From positions 1,922,001 through 1,986,000 of the forward strand of contig CP021220.1 in the NCBI GenBank assembly GCA_003999685.1: 64,000 nucleotides of DNA. The letters run 5' to 3'. Below the pieces are notes generated by a model that worked only from the letters and a program-made list of their open reading frames with translations, was not told where the DNA came from and ran no database searches. Positions 9,763 to 21,321 of this stretch are shown here, piece after piece (the stretch's first letter is position 1; each line of letters begins with the position of its first letter). The position numbers and the translations under genes are program-made. The DNA comes from Taiwanofungus camphoratus. Taxonomy: Eukaryota; Basidiomycota; Agaricomycetes; Polyporales; Taiwanofungaceae.

Positions 9763-11836
9763 TCATAGACCGTCTAAGTTCAAACGCCAAATAAAGAGTG
9801 TACCCTTCTCACCGACTCCTAGTATGGCCCTTCCACCGAACGCCATCTCGCAAGCCTTGATATCCAGAAGGTCACGATGTGCTAGTCCTAGTGCAGCTGT
9901 ACTTACGTCCCAGCCTTTAACTTTCTCGAATAGTTCCGCTAATCGTGAGGGCTGAGCGGCTTGCTTCACCTCTTCGGCTCCGCCATCCTGCTCCCCTATC
10001 GCGTCGGCATGAACATTTTCATCATCATCCTCGTCATCTAGCCGCATACGCTTCGTCAGTGTCACAACCTCTTCATCCAAAGGAAAGGGCGGCGGATCGC
10101 GTGGCAAGAAATGCGTGATGTTCATGACACGAATGATTCTGCCTATCGGAATGAGTATAAGAGGATCGTGCGTCGGATCTGCATAGACTGTTAGGACGAG
10201 AGTCGACATGGGTAAATGATATGCGGATATGATCTTGAAAGACTCTATCAGACAAGGTCACTGGTCAGCAAGCTCGAGAGCTGCTATGTATGCCTACACG
10301 AACCGCTTCCGCGATAATCCTACGGACAGTCATAGTGGCCATCAGAAGTTTCTGCAGTCTAACCCGGGAACTTACACTTGCACAACCTCTCATGACCTTC
10401 TGAATCGGCTTGCCAGGAGGAAAGAAGCGATCGAAAGCAAGCCATCGCCAGATTACAACTGCAGGAAAGAACCATTGACAATATGTAGATGAATGGTGAT
10501 GGTCGGCGAACCTGTCCCATTTTCGTCATACAGATCCTCCATGTCGTTACCGCGCATCAACGCAGGCGCGCTGTGCGAAATCAGGATATCATGACTCAAC
10601 CTTTTGCAGCGTTTGTTATATCGCTCAGATAACGAAGGCAACGATTTCGGTCGCACCAGGATATTGAAAGAACACGCGCCTTGTGAATGAAATCAGTACT
10701 AAATAACGGCTTATCTTCCCTAGCAAGCGTTTCGTGTTTCAGCGGCGGTATGCGCCATATCTTGACAGCACGATCCATCTGAACGCCATAAATTGTCAGC
10801 CAGACTTTTCGACACAAGGTGACGCTGCCGAAATACTAACCCCGCATGTTGCTATCAGAGGTGCCGAGCGATGGAAGGCCTATCTGGACATCAACGTATT
10901 GGTACATCCAGGAATAAATTAATGCGCACCGCAGCAAATACAGCGCCGCGATGTCCGCCCGATCGCCCACCAACGAGGACAGCAACACATCGACCAATGC
11001 CCTCACCTTCCGATTCTGACATTTGCAAACCATGCGCTGGACCTGCAAGGCTAGGATGTTTTCCGGGAGGCCAGTGGGGATTATTAGGCTTTTGCAAAGG
11101 AGGAAGGGTCAAGTCATAGACCCGAATCGTAAAGTCCCTGGATGTTGTACAAAACAGGTACGGGTGAAGAGGATGAACAGCTAGTGAAGTAATAGGCTGA
11201 ATTTCTCGTCCCGTAAGATGACCAATCAGTAAACGAAAAGGCTACGATACTTACGCCACCATGGCCACGCAATTTACCAATGATTTTTTGCGTCTTGACG
11301 TCCAGGATGAAGATAGCACTTGATGCCGTAAAAACAATCAAAGGGTCTACTGGAGCATTTGTACTCAAAGCCCACGCTGCACATCGGATCTCCCATGAGG
11401 CCTGTATATGAAGTCCGTCAGCATGGATGGATTCCAACATTCGAAAACATGCATACATCGTGAAGTCTGAAGCAGTATGGTCGGACAGTAGCAAGTTTCG
11501 GAAACAAGTACAGTCGTCCTGTGCTCCCGGCCACAATTGTACCCTTCCATTCGTTAACTGTAGCCTTCCAATCCAGCAATAACTTGTCGTCTGTTACTGC
11601 GCCATCCCATAAGGTTCCTATCGACTCCGGAGACCACGGAAAAGAGGCAGTGCAGTGAAATGGGGCTGTATCAGGATCACTGGGCTGTCATAAGGCTTGA
11701 GTCGCATCTGAGAGATACTCAACGAGATATGCAAACGAACGCTTAACACTTTGGACAGAGCGAATGGTTTCGACTCCTTGGACGCTCTATACCAAGGCAC
11801 ATTGACATCGGTGACGTTCCCTGAATCAATCTCCAT
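9763..11836 (-). CDS. EED: EED-like WD40 subunit of Polycomb repressive complex 2
   Basis: Histone-mark-reading beta-propeller that supports H3K27 methylation by PRC2. Ten exons: 11836-11750, 11684-11457, 11401-11251, 11204-10930, 10879-10841, 10778-10657, 10600-10512, 10458-10376, 10319-10304, 10244-9763; sum 1572 nt (523 aa). EED-typical stretches: GKLRGHGG, ITSLAVHPLHPYLFCTTSRD, FTIRVYDL, then GGHRGAVFAA, SAPLIATCGMDRAVKIWRIP, and the last blade GVGEKGTLFIWRL. The step from CGMD to KIWRI matches EED rather than generic WD40 proteins. An acidic insert (LDDEDDDENV) lies before the last blades. The tenth-last junctions are good; the donor of exon 3 is uncertain (GTATCG at 11250 keeps the frame, while a better-looking GTAAGT at 11254 does not). 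Exon 9 is only 16 nt. An alternative is another WD40 protein, but the combination of motifs favours EED. Confidence 0.82.
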
Positions 11837-12105
11837 CGTGCAAACATTAGATACTTTGACTTCGCGCTTGAGTTGAAATAACGATGCTCAAAACATTCCA
11901 CAAAACAGTATAAGGATGAAAGTCGACCTAAGGCTGAAGGAAGCAGTGCTGAGACAATGCTTTGGACGTGATTGGTGCATGATGGCCCGCCATCGCCCAA
12001 ACGGGCAACCGGACTAGGCGACAACACAACGTCGCCTCTGAGCTCAACCACTCAGCCTGTTTCAGATATCACACCCTCATTCGTTCGCCTGGCTCTGTGC
12101 TTCCA
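11837..12105. promoter_or_regulatory. Divergent promoter, EED-like / NDUFA11-like
   Basis: 269 bp between outward-facing start codons, with no other open frame of note. Both promoters must lie here. Confidence 0.5.
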
Positions 12106-12729
12106 ATGGCCGAGAATGCTGGGTTAACCCCATCTGGGTCATCATCAAATGAAGGGACTTATGAACCTAAGCCGTCTATACAGTATGCGTCCACAGTCGC
12201 GTTACAAGCTGGCGCGGTGGGTGCCTTTGTCAGTGCAGTTCAAAATGCGCTGGGTTCGCATTCTAGTGGTGCATCCGGTTTTCTTACACGGAGTGGAGGC
12301 ACGATAGGGATTTTCGGTACGCCTGCGTCGTTCTTCTATGTGCTCGGGCGTTCTCGGGACTCAACACAACTTGGACTTGAAAAGCTGCAATGGGCGCTAC
12401 ATTCGCGTTGACTGAGGCAGTTGTCGCGAACAAGCGAGAGAAGGATGATGCGTTGAATGGGGCAGCAGGTGCCTGTGCTGCAGGATTTCTTGCTGGCATC
12501 CGAGGTGTGTTCTACGGCTCGTGTTATGTTACGAATTTAACCATGTGCCGTAGCCCGATCCTTACCAATGGCAGTTGCCTCTTGCGCTGTTTTAGGCGCA
12601 GCGATGGGTACCTTTGATTACGGTGGGAAGAGTTTACAGGGTAGTGGAGAAACGCCGGAGGAGAGACGAAACCGCTTCTTCAAACACCCGCCACCAACAG
12701 CCCCAGCTCTGTCCGTGCCTTCAGAGTAG
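12106..12729 (+). CDS. NDUFA11: NDUFA11-like accessory subunit of respiratory complex I (Tim17/22 fold)
   Basis: Mitochondrial inner-membrane accessory subunit of NADH:ubiquinone oxidoreductase. Three exons: 12106-12316, 12385-12504, 12554-12729; sum 507 nt (168 aa). The N-terminal 35 residues are hydrophilic. Four hydrophobic, glycine- and alanine-rich segments follow (ALQAGAVGAFVSAVQNAL, GTIGIFAAMGATFALTEAVV, AAGACAAGFLAGI, MAVASCAVLGAAMGTFDYGG), the pattern of the Tim17/Tim22/Tim23/NDUFA11 superfamily. The tail ETPEERRNRFFKHPPP resembles fungal NDUFA11 homologues rather than import-channel Tims. No signal sequence is expected. The first ATG in frame after the upstream region was chosen. 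A Tim17-superfamily protein of other function cannot be excluded. Confidence 0.82.
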
Positions 12730-12963
12730 ATGTGTTACGGTAGAATGTATCTACAAGGTATCCGGTCAACATGTCTGATTCACCTCATGAGCTTGCTGCC
12801 CGTCTACCTCAAGTACAATAAAATTTGTGCAAGATATGCTATGAGTACTGTCTTACAAGATCGCAATTGTGAGAGCCGAGTGGATAGTCATGACAATAAG
12901 TGTTCCTTCGTGTCCTCGCTTTGAAGTCAGTGGCGCTCACCGTTAGCATTAGTCGTATAATAT

Positions 12964-15536
12964 CTACTGGTCAGGCTCGATTTTGGGTACGGATTGGATC
13001 AGAACCTCCTTCACAGTATGCTGCTCGGAAGCAGGATGAACAGCCTGAGATTCCTGCGTGCCAACTAGCCGTTGGACCTCAGCATTGATCTCTGCACCAC
13101 TTTGTTCCCAATATTCTCGCCATCCTGGTGCTGTCCGAGAATGATACTGCCCAAAAAAGTGAGGGCGAGCGGTAACAAGAAATTAATGGTACCAACAAGG
13201 TCTGCCAATGTTGCCCACACTTCATCATCTGTCCTATTATCGGCTCCACCGTCCGCTAGAAACTCAGTTATCACTTGAAAATCACTCTTTGACACTGGCG
13301 ATTGAGAATTGGATGGTCCGGGCGCTCGGTTCGGAGTAGACGCAGGTAGAAAGTTCAGCTCCTGTGGCACACTATCTCGGGCCGCCTTCCTAAGTGCAAT
13401 GAATGCCTTCTTTCTACAATTTTCAATGTCGCCTCGTTGCCTTCCTACAAAGCTGTTCCATGAGGCGGTCGAGTGATGGGGCATCTGGAAACAGCCGATG
13501 TTAGACTTTACAATGGACGTGTGAAAGTATCTGTACACACCTTTTCCCACATCTTCCTTGCAATTGCGTTTAGAGACATGTCCGGATCACGCGACAGTAA
13601 AATGGGAACATAAAGCTGAAAATATGCGCGCTCCTGTGGTGAAAAGAAATTCTTGCCTGCTTGGAACGGCATAATATTCATGGGGGGAGGGGGTGACAAT
13701 GCCGAATGCACGATACCCGGTGCTGCCGTTTGTGATTCCTCTTTTTCTTGATTCTTGATTGCCCCTACCTTCTCTTTCCAAACTGGCGTCGTACCTCCCT
13801 TCGATTTCTTGGTCGTTGCTGAGTCTTTCTTTTTAGGGCTTGGAGTCGAATGTCGACCTCGTCTTCTCTTCAATGCAACACCCTCGAATGAGTAAGTATG
13901 TTCATCAAGGAGAGCTCCTTCCTCAATGCAATCGGTCACGAAACTCGCTTGTACAGCGATTTTGCTTGCGTTTTCTGTTTGCACAAGTAGATCGGGAAAA
14001 CTCTTCGAGCTCTGAGAAAGCACAACTATATCGGCCTGTGATATCTCGGAAATGATCCTGCCTCCGTTTTTCTAGGGCTTGCACATGAGGATTGGAACGG
14101 TTCAGATCCAAGCATAAACAGACCTTAATCGCTTGTACTATATCTTTCCTATTTCTAATATCGACTTGGACCACGAAGGTCATAGCTTCCCCTAAGTCTG
14201 TCTTGAAGACTTCACCGGAATTTTGAGCTGTTATATGCACGCGACGCTCAGACGGCGGACACCTATCCGGGCTGCTACTTGCCCGAGCGTATTTGAGAGG
14301 ATGTTGGGGTGTTGTAGCGCGCTCCTTGCCCTTCAAGCGCGATGACGCAGAAGACGGCGGCGTTTGAGAAGGCGTCTTCCGTTTCAAGGAGGGCGGTAAC
14401 ACCTGAGGAGCGGGAGCGAGAGACGTCATGCGATCACTAGGTGTGGCAGAAGTCCGGAAAGAGGCATCGACGTTAAAAGCACTTCCACTCGTGAAGTCAG
14501 GTGCCGCTAAGCTCGACGAAGGTTCTTCTTGCGACATGCTTGGTAAATTGAACAATGTCTGGGTGAAAGAACCAAGCTGGGGAAGACTCTGTGACATGAG
14601 ATGTCCCTGAAGCACTTCCAATTGGGCTTGACTGGGTATTTGTCCAGAAAACGCCTGCATATTTGCGGGATTCAACCCTCGATGCCTCATAACGTCAAGG
14701 ATTGTGGCAACTAAGTTGATGGGCACCGCTAATGGGGCGGTTGCCTGCGTAGTCGCTTGGGTAGAAGTTTCCACAAGACTGCGGGGAAGTAACAAGCCGG
14801 GAGTGGTTCCATGCTGTGAAACTTGAGGTTGCTGAGCTTCAGTAGTAGAAATTCCGAAAGCTTGCGGCACAGGAACACTGTTAACATGCGGGTCCTGCGA
14901 ATAAAGAGACGACGTTGGGGCAACAATGTCTGACCGGTGTTGCTGAAGTGAAAGTTGCGTAGATCCGTTTGTATTGCTCTGACTAGAGGGCCCTGCTTCC
15001 GGAGGCGTTTGCCGAGGTGTAGGCAAAGGACTTCTTTGGCTAGTTAAATGGCTGTTCCTGGATTGAGAGACTGGAAAGACTGACTGCTCAATGTCCACAC
15101 TGCTGTTTGCGCCAAGATTTTGACCATCCTTCATCACTCGTAATCCGCCCCAACCCTCACTGACTAGCAGAGGCCTCCCCTTCTCAATCGACCTGCGCGC
15201 CCAGATCGAGTCTAGCACGACCTTTTCTTGTTCCAAGCCCCAATCGTCAACAAACTTCATGCCCGCCTCTGTGGTCGGGTCCACCAGTATGATCTGTGCA
15301 TCAGCAGGAGAATGGCTAATCACGGCCCCTCCGCCCTGGGAGATACGCGTTAATTCGCGCCGCACGATTGAGATTGGAGGTGAATCTTACGCAACTCGTA
15401 AGGAACGAATGAGCTTGGGGCGATACATGATGCTTGAGGCCTCCACAAAGATGTGAAGAGGCTGACCAGAGTGGTCCCAGAAGAAATGGGGAGAAAGTCC
15501 AGCATTTTGCGACGAAGATGGGCCAAAGTCATTCAT
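12964..15536 (-). CDS. RAP1: RAP1-like protein with two BRCT and two Myb-like regions
   Basis: Probably a telomere or chromatin protein. Five exons: 15536-15396, 15335-14124, 14071-13541, 13484-13197, 13146-12964; sum 2355 nt (784 aa). Residues 1-95 look like the N-terminal RAP1 BRCT (PLHIFVEASS, LIRSLRGGGAVISHSPADAQIILVD). A Ser/Pro/Gln-rich linker of about 320 residues follows. A second BRCT lies at about 420-520 (FVVQVDIRNRKDIVQAIKK, NGGRIISEISQADIVVL). RAP1-type Myb regions follow: FSPQERAYFQLYV to MPHHSTASWNSFVGR (about 590-655), and FLADGGADNRTDDEVWATLADL to YHSRTAPGWREYWEQ (about 690-745). The tail is acidic. Exon 4 must end at 13197 and exon 5 must begin at 13146 to keep WATLADL joined to YHSRTAPGW. 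Ascomycete and animal RAP1 normally has one N-terminal BRCT, so the extra BRCT is unusual. Confidence 0.75.
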
Positions 15537-16855
15537 CAAAGTTGTGATTATGAAATACAGTCTAAAGGCACTGAATAGTGTACGACTCAATTAGAGACTG
15601 CCTTGCACTCTGCAAGCGAGGTGAGGAGCTTTGGAAGAACGGACAGCTTGCAACGGACGCCTGAATTTGGCTGAAACACGTGCGCAATTGGCGACTCCAC
15701 ATATCATTTGACCAGTGTTTGAAGATTTCCGTCATTCGATTTTTAGCTCCACAACGACTGAATGGATTGCTCTCGGAGCAGTGTCATTTCGTGGTTATGG
15801 ACCCTGGCTACATGGCCATATACTTACATTTTGAATTATTTTCATAGTGAGGTGCCCAAGGATGTTCCGGTGGAGGGGACTAGTGTTTGACGATTTTTCC
15901 GAGGAATGTCACGAAGAGTCACCATACCAGGACAGTGCCGAAATGAAGCTCCGACGTGGCTTTTGGGCATCCGCCTGCAGCATTGCAATGACAACGAAGT
16001 GCGTCTGCTGGCGGAGTTAAAATCCAGATTGAGGAAGTGTCACTCTTGCTCATGGATTGTAACGCACAGCAACACATTTGCTGCTGTACACTCATTGCTC
16101 CCACGATAAGCTTCGGAAAAATTGGGAGAGTGCATGTTATGGTGTGCTTCAGTTAGACACAAGTGCAGGAACTAAGCGGCCATGGTTTGGGATGAGGCGA
16201 GAGGGTAGAAGAACGGTGATCAGCCTAATTAATAGATTTTCTGACACTCATATTGAACTTGTTCTCTACACACTCCCTCTGTTTGAAATCGGAGAACACA
16301 GTTGTGTTGCATGATTTTCTAGACTATTTTAGACACCATCTGATCTTGAGAATATCCCAAGGAGAATTTGTGATAAGCCATTCTCAAACACTGGGTCCTT
16401 CTCAAAGTGGTGTCACATGATAGTATCTCTCAACCAAATGCAGGCCCATCATATGCCTCTCAATTAATGGCAGGACCGTCACGCTTGCCCACTAGCGACT
16501 CGACTCTTGCCGGAAATCCATCGCTTTTCGAGTCTGATGTTCATCCTTCTTTATTTCATGTTTCAAGCTTTCCACATTACCCACTCAGCTTACCTATTTC
16601 TTCTAATAGTTTTTCATATCATAGCCAACCATTTCCCAGCATACTTCTTATTACTAAACAAAATCAATATCCTGCATGTCTCACTTCTTTGGCAGTCTGA
16701 CTTGATCTTACTTTTCATGGTAGCTTCACAAATTTATCCTATCATACTGTTCATATCTCATTGTACTAGATCATTATTCTAATAGCTACTGTTCATAGTT
16801 TAATAACTCAAATTGACCAGGCCTCTCAATCGAGTTGCCATTCAAAGCCATTCAG
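15537..16855. other. Gene-poor stretch upstream of the RAP1-like gene
   Basis: Contains the RAP1-like promoter at its left end. The remainder becomes AT-rich (about 16550-16800). Short open frames are present but look random, and I find no RNA gene. A loose inverted pair (gacaccatct near 16333 and gtggtgtc near 16408) may be the remnant of a small mobile element. Confidence 0.4.
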
Positions 16856-17180
16856 TAGTGTTGCCGTCGAGTCGAGTAACTCGCTCGACAACTCGACGAG
16901 TTGGTGTTTCTGATAACATAAGCATGATCTCACGCAGTGATTGGCTAGTTTGCTGTTCCAGCTGCCTCTTACATAAGCACCATCAATCCAGACTCAGCAC
17001 GTGAGCTGGGACATCGAAGGTGAGCTCTTGCCCTCCGGTGCTTGGATTCTATTGGCTGCCTGGCACGGCCCGGTTTCACCCTAACTCGTGAGTCAACTCA
17101 CAACTCGCCTCGAAGAAACTCGGATTTTCGAGTTTTGTCGAGTTTGTGACTTGACTCGAACTCGACTCGTCGCAACACTA
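16856..17180. mobile_element. MITE, copy 1 (TAGTGTTGC ends)
   Basis: A 325 bp non-coding element with inverted ends TAGTGTTGC...GCAACACTA. Next to both ends lie runs of GAGTCGAG/CTCGACTC motifs that make the outer parts strongly palindromic. A second copy of nearly equal length lies at 61069-61392. The TAGTG start fits hAT-type ends, but no clear 8 bp duplication is seen; a TA duplication is also possible. No transposase is present. Confidence 0.8.
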
Positions 17181-17620
17181 ATTCAAAGCCGTGCAGGTTG
17201 TGACACAGTGTGACAAAATTTTACATTACACTTTCAAAATGCACTCTTTGCCTCGGAATTGTTCTCACAAACACTGCTCAACACAATTAAAAATTCTGAG
17301 TAGACAGTTATTTAGCTGAGAGTTTTCCCACAGTCCTAGAGAAATTCCGAGGTCAAAATGAGTGGTTGCAGAGCTATTCACGATCTGCCAAAAATTTTAC
17401 ACATCACATGAACCCGTAGTATTTGAACATGGCTGAATCCCCTGTTGCAATTGTATGTATGATTTACACACATAGAGATAGGCAGCCAGTGGGAAACCTC
17501 CTGTACATGCCTCATATATTATCCCCTGCCGTTCATTTAGTACATACTCACAACCATTAATTCCGGTTGCATGAGTGAGCATGGTTAGTCTTGTTCACGG
17601 ACACCCTGAACTTCCACGTG
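17181..17620. other. Non-coding stretch with imperfect inverted repeat
   Basis: Holds an imperfect inverted pair around cctcggaatt (about 17252) and aattccgagg (about 17343), with flanking similarity extending to roughly 28 bp on each side. It may be a small non-autonomous element or chance. Otherwise nothing is recognised up to the LINE target duplication. Confidence 0.35.
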
Positions 17621-17631
17621 ACCTTGGACAG
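17621..17631. repeat. Left target-site duplication of the LINE
   Basis: ACCTTGGACAG, immediately followed by the T-rich start of the LINE tail. The same 11 bases (13 with the following TT) occur at 60933-60943 where the truncated 5' end of the LINE stops. This pair marks the outer limits of the nested block. Confidence 0.9.
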
Positions 17632-18336
17632 TTTTTATTTTATTTTTATTTATTTATTTTAATTCCTCAATATACTCCATACGATGTAGGTAGAGTAATA
17701 ATGATAGTAAGTGGGCATCCGCGCTCGCATGAGCGGCACACCTACATGTTTCGGTGGCCTCGTTATGTGGCGTGGGCATATAATCCAGTTAGGCCTGCAA
17801 AGAGAAAGATACAGTCATCCATAGGATGTCATACCTAACCCCCGCCCGACCCACTTTTCACGCTCTATGTGTTTACCCGACCCGGTCATCCCGTTCTGTC
17901 AGTAAATCACCTAGGGAACTGAGTCTAGCCCTACAGGTTTCGGGCCTCAGTTATCATTCGGGTAGATGGGGGGGTCGTCGCGGATACTGGGTTCCGCTAT
18001 CCTCTTATCTATCCAATTATGGTACATTTCAAACGCCTTTGTTTCGGCGTCATACCACTCACAGAAATCCCGGTATTTTCCACTCAGGGCTGTGGTCATA
18101 CCGGGATCTAAATGTCGGTCCGCATGGAACTGCTGCCATGCTGCTTGTCTTCCGACAGTGTGGCACATGAGATGGGCACGAGTGAATGTTCTCGTGTGCG
18201 CAGCTTCAGCTTCAAGCAGAGATTCTGCCAGAATCTCCGCCCAATCAAAGGTGGAGACCATCGGGTTGAGCTGAAGGAACTCCATTATGTCATCCAGGGT
18301 CCATCCCTTTTGTTCAGGGGGCCCCATCAGAAGCGG
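17632..18336 (-). pseudogene. LINE 3' end: C-terminal coding piece and A-rich tail
   Basis: On the minus strand, coding sequence enters at 18336 (PEQKGWTLDDIMEFLQLNP) and stops at 17947. It continues the RNase H tail found at 41726 after the CCHC motif: the codons for QQGPRNP there run in frame into this piece once the LTR element is ignored. A short 3' UTR follows. 17632-17665 is the A-rich tail, seen on the plus strand as TTTTTATTTTATTTTTATTT-like sequence. Confidence 0.8.
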
Positions 18337-19316
18337 TGATGCGCACTATAACACTCCAACCCCAACTGGGTACGACCTAGAGAAGCTGGAAAGCTATAGA
18401 ACTAGTTAGTGTGGAGGGGAGAGTCAGCAGCAAAGGGTTCCCGATCTCAAATGGGTCGAGAGACGTCTACGAAGGTCTTCGACGACCCTCTACGTGTGTC
18501 GTGACTGCTCGACGTAGCTTCGATGCGCTACTATGCTGTACTATACTAGGGAGAGGCTTAAACGTGAGAACTTAGCTGATATACAGCCCTTCGAATTTCT
18601 GTAGAAGGCGGACTTGGGTTAGAGAGAGATGCTAGCGCAGTCCTTCAATGTGGCTCGAAGGCGAACGTAAGACTGAACGCAACTTCTTTGACTGATGTCG
18701 AAGACGGACGAGACGCAAGCCTTCAAGATACTGTAGAAGGCAGATAGTAGACGCAACTCTTCGAACGTAATCGAAGACGGAAGGACGCAGTAGAACGCAG
18801 TAGGTGACTAAATCGAAGGTGCTCTTCTTGAGCTCTGCAGGATAGGGGAAAACTTCTCTGTTGTTCCGAGACACCATACATCGCATTTATACTACTGTAC
18901 TATAATGTAAGGCGCATCGGGAGTGGCATAGTACGAGTGGCATCCTAACTACTTGCGTACTACGAATTATGGAGTGGCATGAAATATACTAAGACAAGAC
19001 CTGGGGCCGTAGCGTTATCGAGTACATCGAGTGGTGCATCGTAGCAAATCGAGCGATATCGGAGTGGCGAGACCGGTCACGTGCAAGGACATTGAGTGGC
19101 AACTGCGTGTGGCGTATTGTGCGTAGAGGGACCGGTACACCAGAACATCGGACCGGAACTGGCGGAGTGGCGGTGGTGTGATTCGAGGCTATCGGAGAGT
19201 CCCGCGGTGGCTTTTCGGGCTGTATCGGACATGTCGAGTGGCGTCGAAGTCATGACTAAGGTCCTAGGGTCGAGTGAGGGCGCTCCGCGGGGTCTAGAAG
19301 GGCCTGGCGCCTATCA
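18337..19316 (-). repeat. LTR A, copy 1 (3' LTR of element A)
   Basis: 980 bp, bounded on the plus strand by TGATGCGCAC and GGCGCCTATCA. It contains many CTTCGA/TCGAAG motifs. An apparent 84-codon frame recurs in each LTR A copy but has no protein character. Confidence 0.93.
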
Positions 19317-19555
19317 TCTCCTCCTTTTTGGAATTTGGACCGTCCTTGGTCCACACGTGACGCCTAGAAGCTTGGTGGATGTGACTGGATCGAAGCTTTT
19401 ATGGGGACCTGCACGGTTCTGACCTTCTCGTGACTCGTGCCGATCACGTGCCGTCGAAGAGGATTTAAGCCGGAGCGACTTAGTTGTTTTTCTTCGCTCG
19501 TCGTTCCATATTCGACACGCTCCCCCTTTTCTACATCGGCCTCCTCTACCTTACA

Positions 19556-20928
19556 ATGCCTTCTCGTTCCGCTACCCCCGCTGTTGTCGCTTTGCGCGTT
19601 CAGCGCGCCCGGGACCGTCTGATCGCAGTGCTCGATACACCCTGTGCCGACACCGTCCCCGAGGAGGTCGAAGCTTGGGCGCAGGACGTTGCGGATTTGC
19701 TGGTACGTCTCTTATCAGCTCGTCCTTTCCTATTTGCTAACTACCTCTGTTGTAGAGTACATATCGCAAGGCGCAGGGGCCCGTTGAGGACGCGGAGGTG
19801 GATGAGCGTGTGGCGACACTGGTTGGTGAGCTCACCGAGATTGCCACCGAGTCGTGGGCCATGTGGGTCCGCGATGAATGGCCGGCCCTGGCCACTGCGA
19901 TCGACGCCGTCACTGCTTGTCGCGTTGAAGAGGAGAGGCGTCGCGAAGAAGAGGCACGCCTCTGTGCTGCTGCGGCCGAGGCTCGTCGTGTCGAAGAAGA
20001 ATGCCGCCAAGAAGAAGCCGCGCGTGTGGCTTGAGAGCGTGAGGAGGAGGAGGCTGCCCTTCAACGAGAGGCGGAGGAGGCCGCGCAGTTGGCCGATGTC
20101 GACGTGTCTAGGATGGTGGAGGGTACTGGGAAGCACGTCGAAGGGGCCGCTGCCCCTTCGAAGGAAAAGAAACGGGCTCGGGATGATGAGGGTGACGCTG
20201 CGGCGGCACGTTACGGAGTCTTGCCCTTCTATTCGATTACTGACCGGTTTGTAGAAGGCGTCGAAGAGCGACCGCGACGGCTCGACGGCGCCCGAGACTG
20301 ACTGGGCATGAGTCGCGCGGATGAAGCAGCAGGCGGGGGAAAAGGTATGTGATTTGTTTCTTCAGCTATTCTCCTGAGCTAATACTTCTTCGTAGTGCGA
20401 TCGATGTCGAATCCGCATTCAGACCGTCGAGTGTGTCTGGGTGGAGGGCGCCACTGCGTGTGAGCGGTGCATCCAGGCAGCGCAGGGCTGCTATTTCGGT
20501 GGGGTCTCGGTCTTGGGTCGTACGAAGAAGACTCACGGTGGTGCAAAGAAGCAGGGTGAGTCTTCTTCTTCTTTCTTGCGTTTGTCCCTGACTTGTCTTT
20601 TTCTGCAGCCCCCCCTCCTTCGCCTGGACCTTCGATGGGAGAGGCCAGCGGATCGAAGCGCCGTCGAGTGGCCCAGCCGCCTCACCCCACTATCAAGGTT
20701 CTCCTGGATGGCGGTAGTCGCCTGGGCCTCGAGCAGGACGACCTGGACTCGCTCGATCTCGACGAGCAGTCGCGCACCGCCATCCGCATGATTCGGGCGG
20801 AGCGCGCGAACATTGCATTTCGCCACGCCATGCTCCATGACCTTGACCTGGAGCTGATTCGCATGGAACAGGAGGCGATTGCGGGCGGCGGCTTCGACGT
20901 GGGTGCTGAGTCGGGCAATGAGGAGTAG
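19556..20928 (+). pseudogene. Antisense accessory gene of element A (Zn2Cys6-like cysteine cluster)
   Basis: Lies on the strand opposite to gag-pol, between integrase and the 3' LTR. From the ATG at 19556 (MPSRSATPAVVALRVQRARD) the product has an Ala/Glu/Arg-rich, coiled-coil-like middle. Further on is the cluster CDRCRIRTVEC...CERCIQAAQGCYFGG, spacing C-x2-C-x6-C-x8-C-x2-C-x6-C, close to the fungal Zn(II)2Cys6 pattern. The tail is acidic (ESGNEE). Intron-like GT...AG segments occur, one directly before the first Cys, at the same place as in element B. The gene is damaged in this copy. Function unknown; DNA or RNA binding is an inference from the cysteine cluster. Confidence 0.65.
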
Positions 20929-21321
20929 TTGTTGTCTTGTGGCGGGTCGTGGTCTTTGTACTATAGAAAATTAAACATTCTTTGTCCCAATTGTGAAATG
21001 CGTGTTAGAAGGAAATAGAAGCGTTCGAAGAAGAAGAACATATCAAAGGACTTGGTAAGAAAAATGGTGGCGTTGGTAGGCTCAGTTTGTCATCACTGCC
21101 TAGGAGGACTCGTAGAATGTGAGCCTCTGCGCAACGTTCAAATCGAAACGTTCGTAGAACGTCGAAGCGATATCGCGACTTAGTCGAGTTGAATCGTATA
21201 TGGTACAGGTAAAAATGACGCTAGATCAAATAGAAAGAGAGGTGAAATCAAGCATATAGTAAGAGAAAAGAGACCGTTGAAAGTACGCATCGTAGTAGTA
21301 TAAGTAAAGAGACAGGGGCTT

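Noticed and set aside
17947-18327. Independent small host gene (126 codons)
   Set aside because: Its codons continue in frame from the LINE RNase H tail when the LTR element is ignored, so it is the LINE C-terminus.
18632-18886. 84-codon frame in LTR A, repeated at 40158-40343 and 42157-42411
   Set aside because: It recurs only because the LTR recurs; no domain, biased composition, and no start context. Treated as non-coding LTR.
19556-20928. Host Zn2Cys6 transcription factor gene captured between elements
   Set aside because: The same gene in the same position and orientation occurs in element B, so it belongs to the element lineage rather than to a chance host gene.
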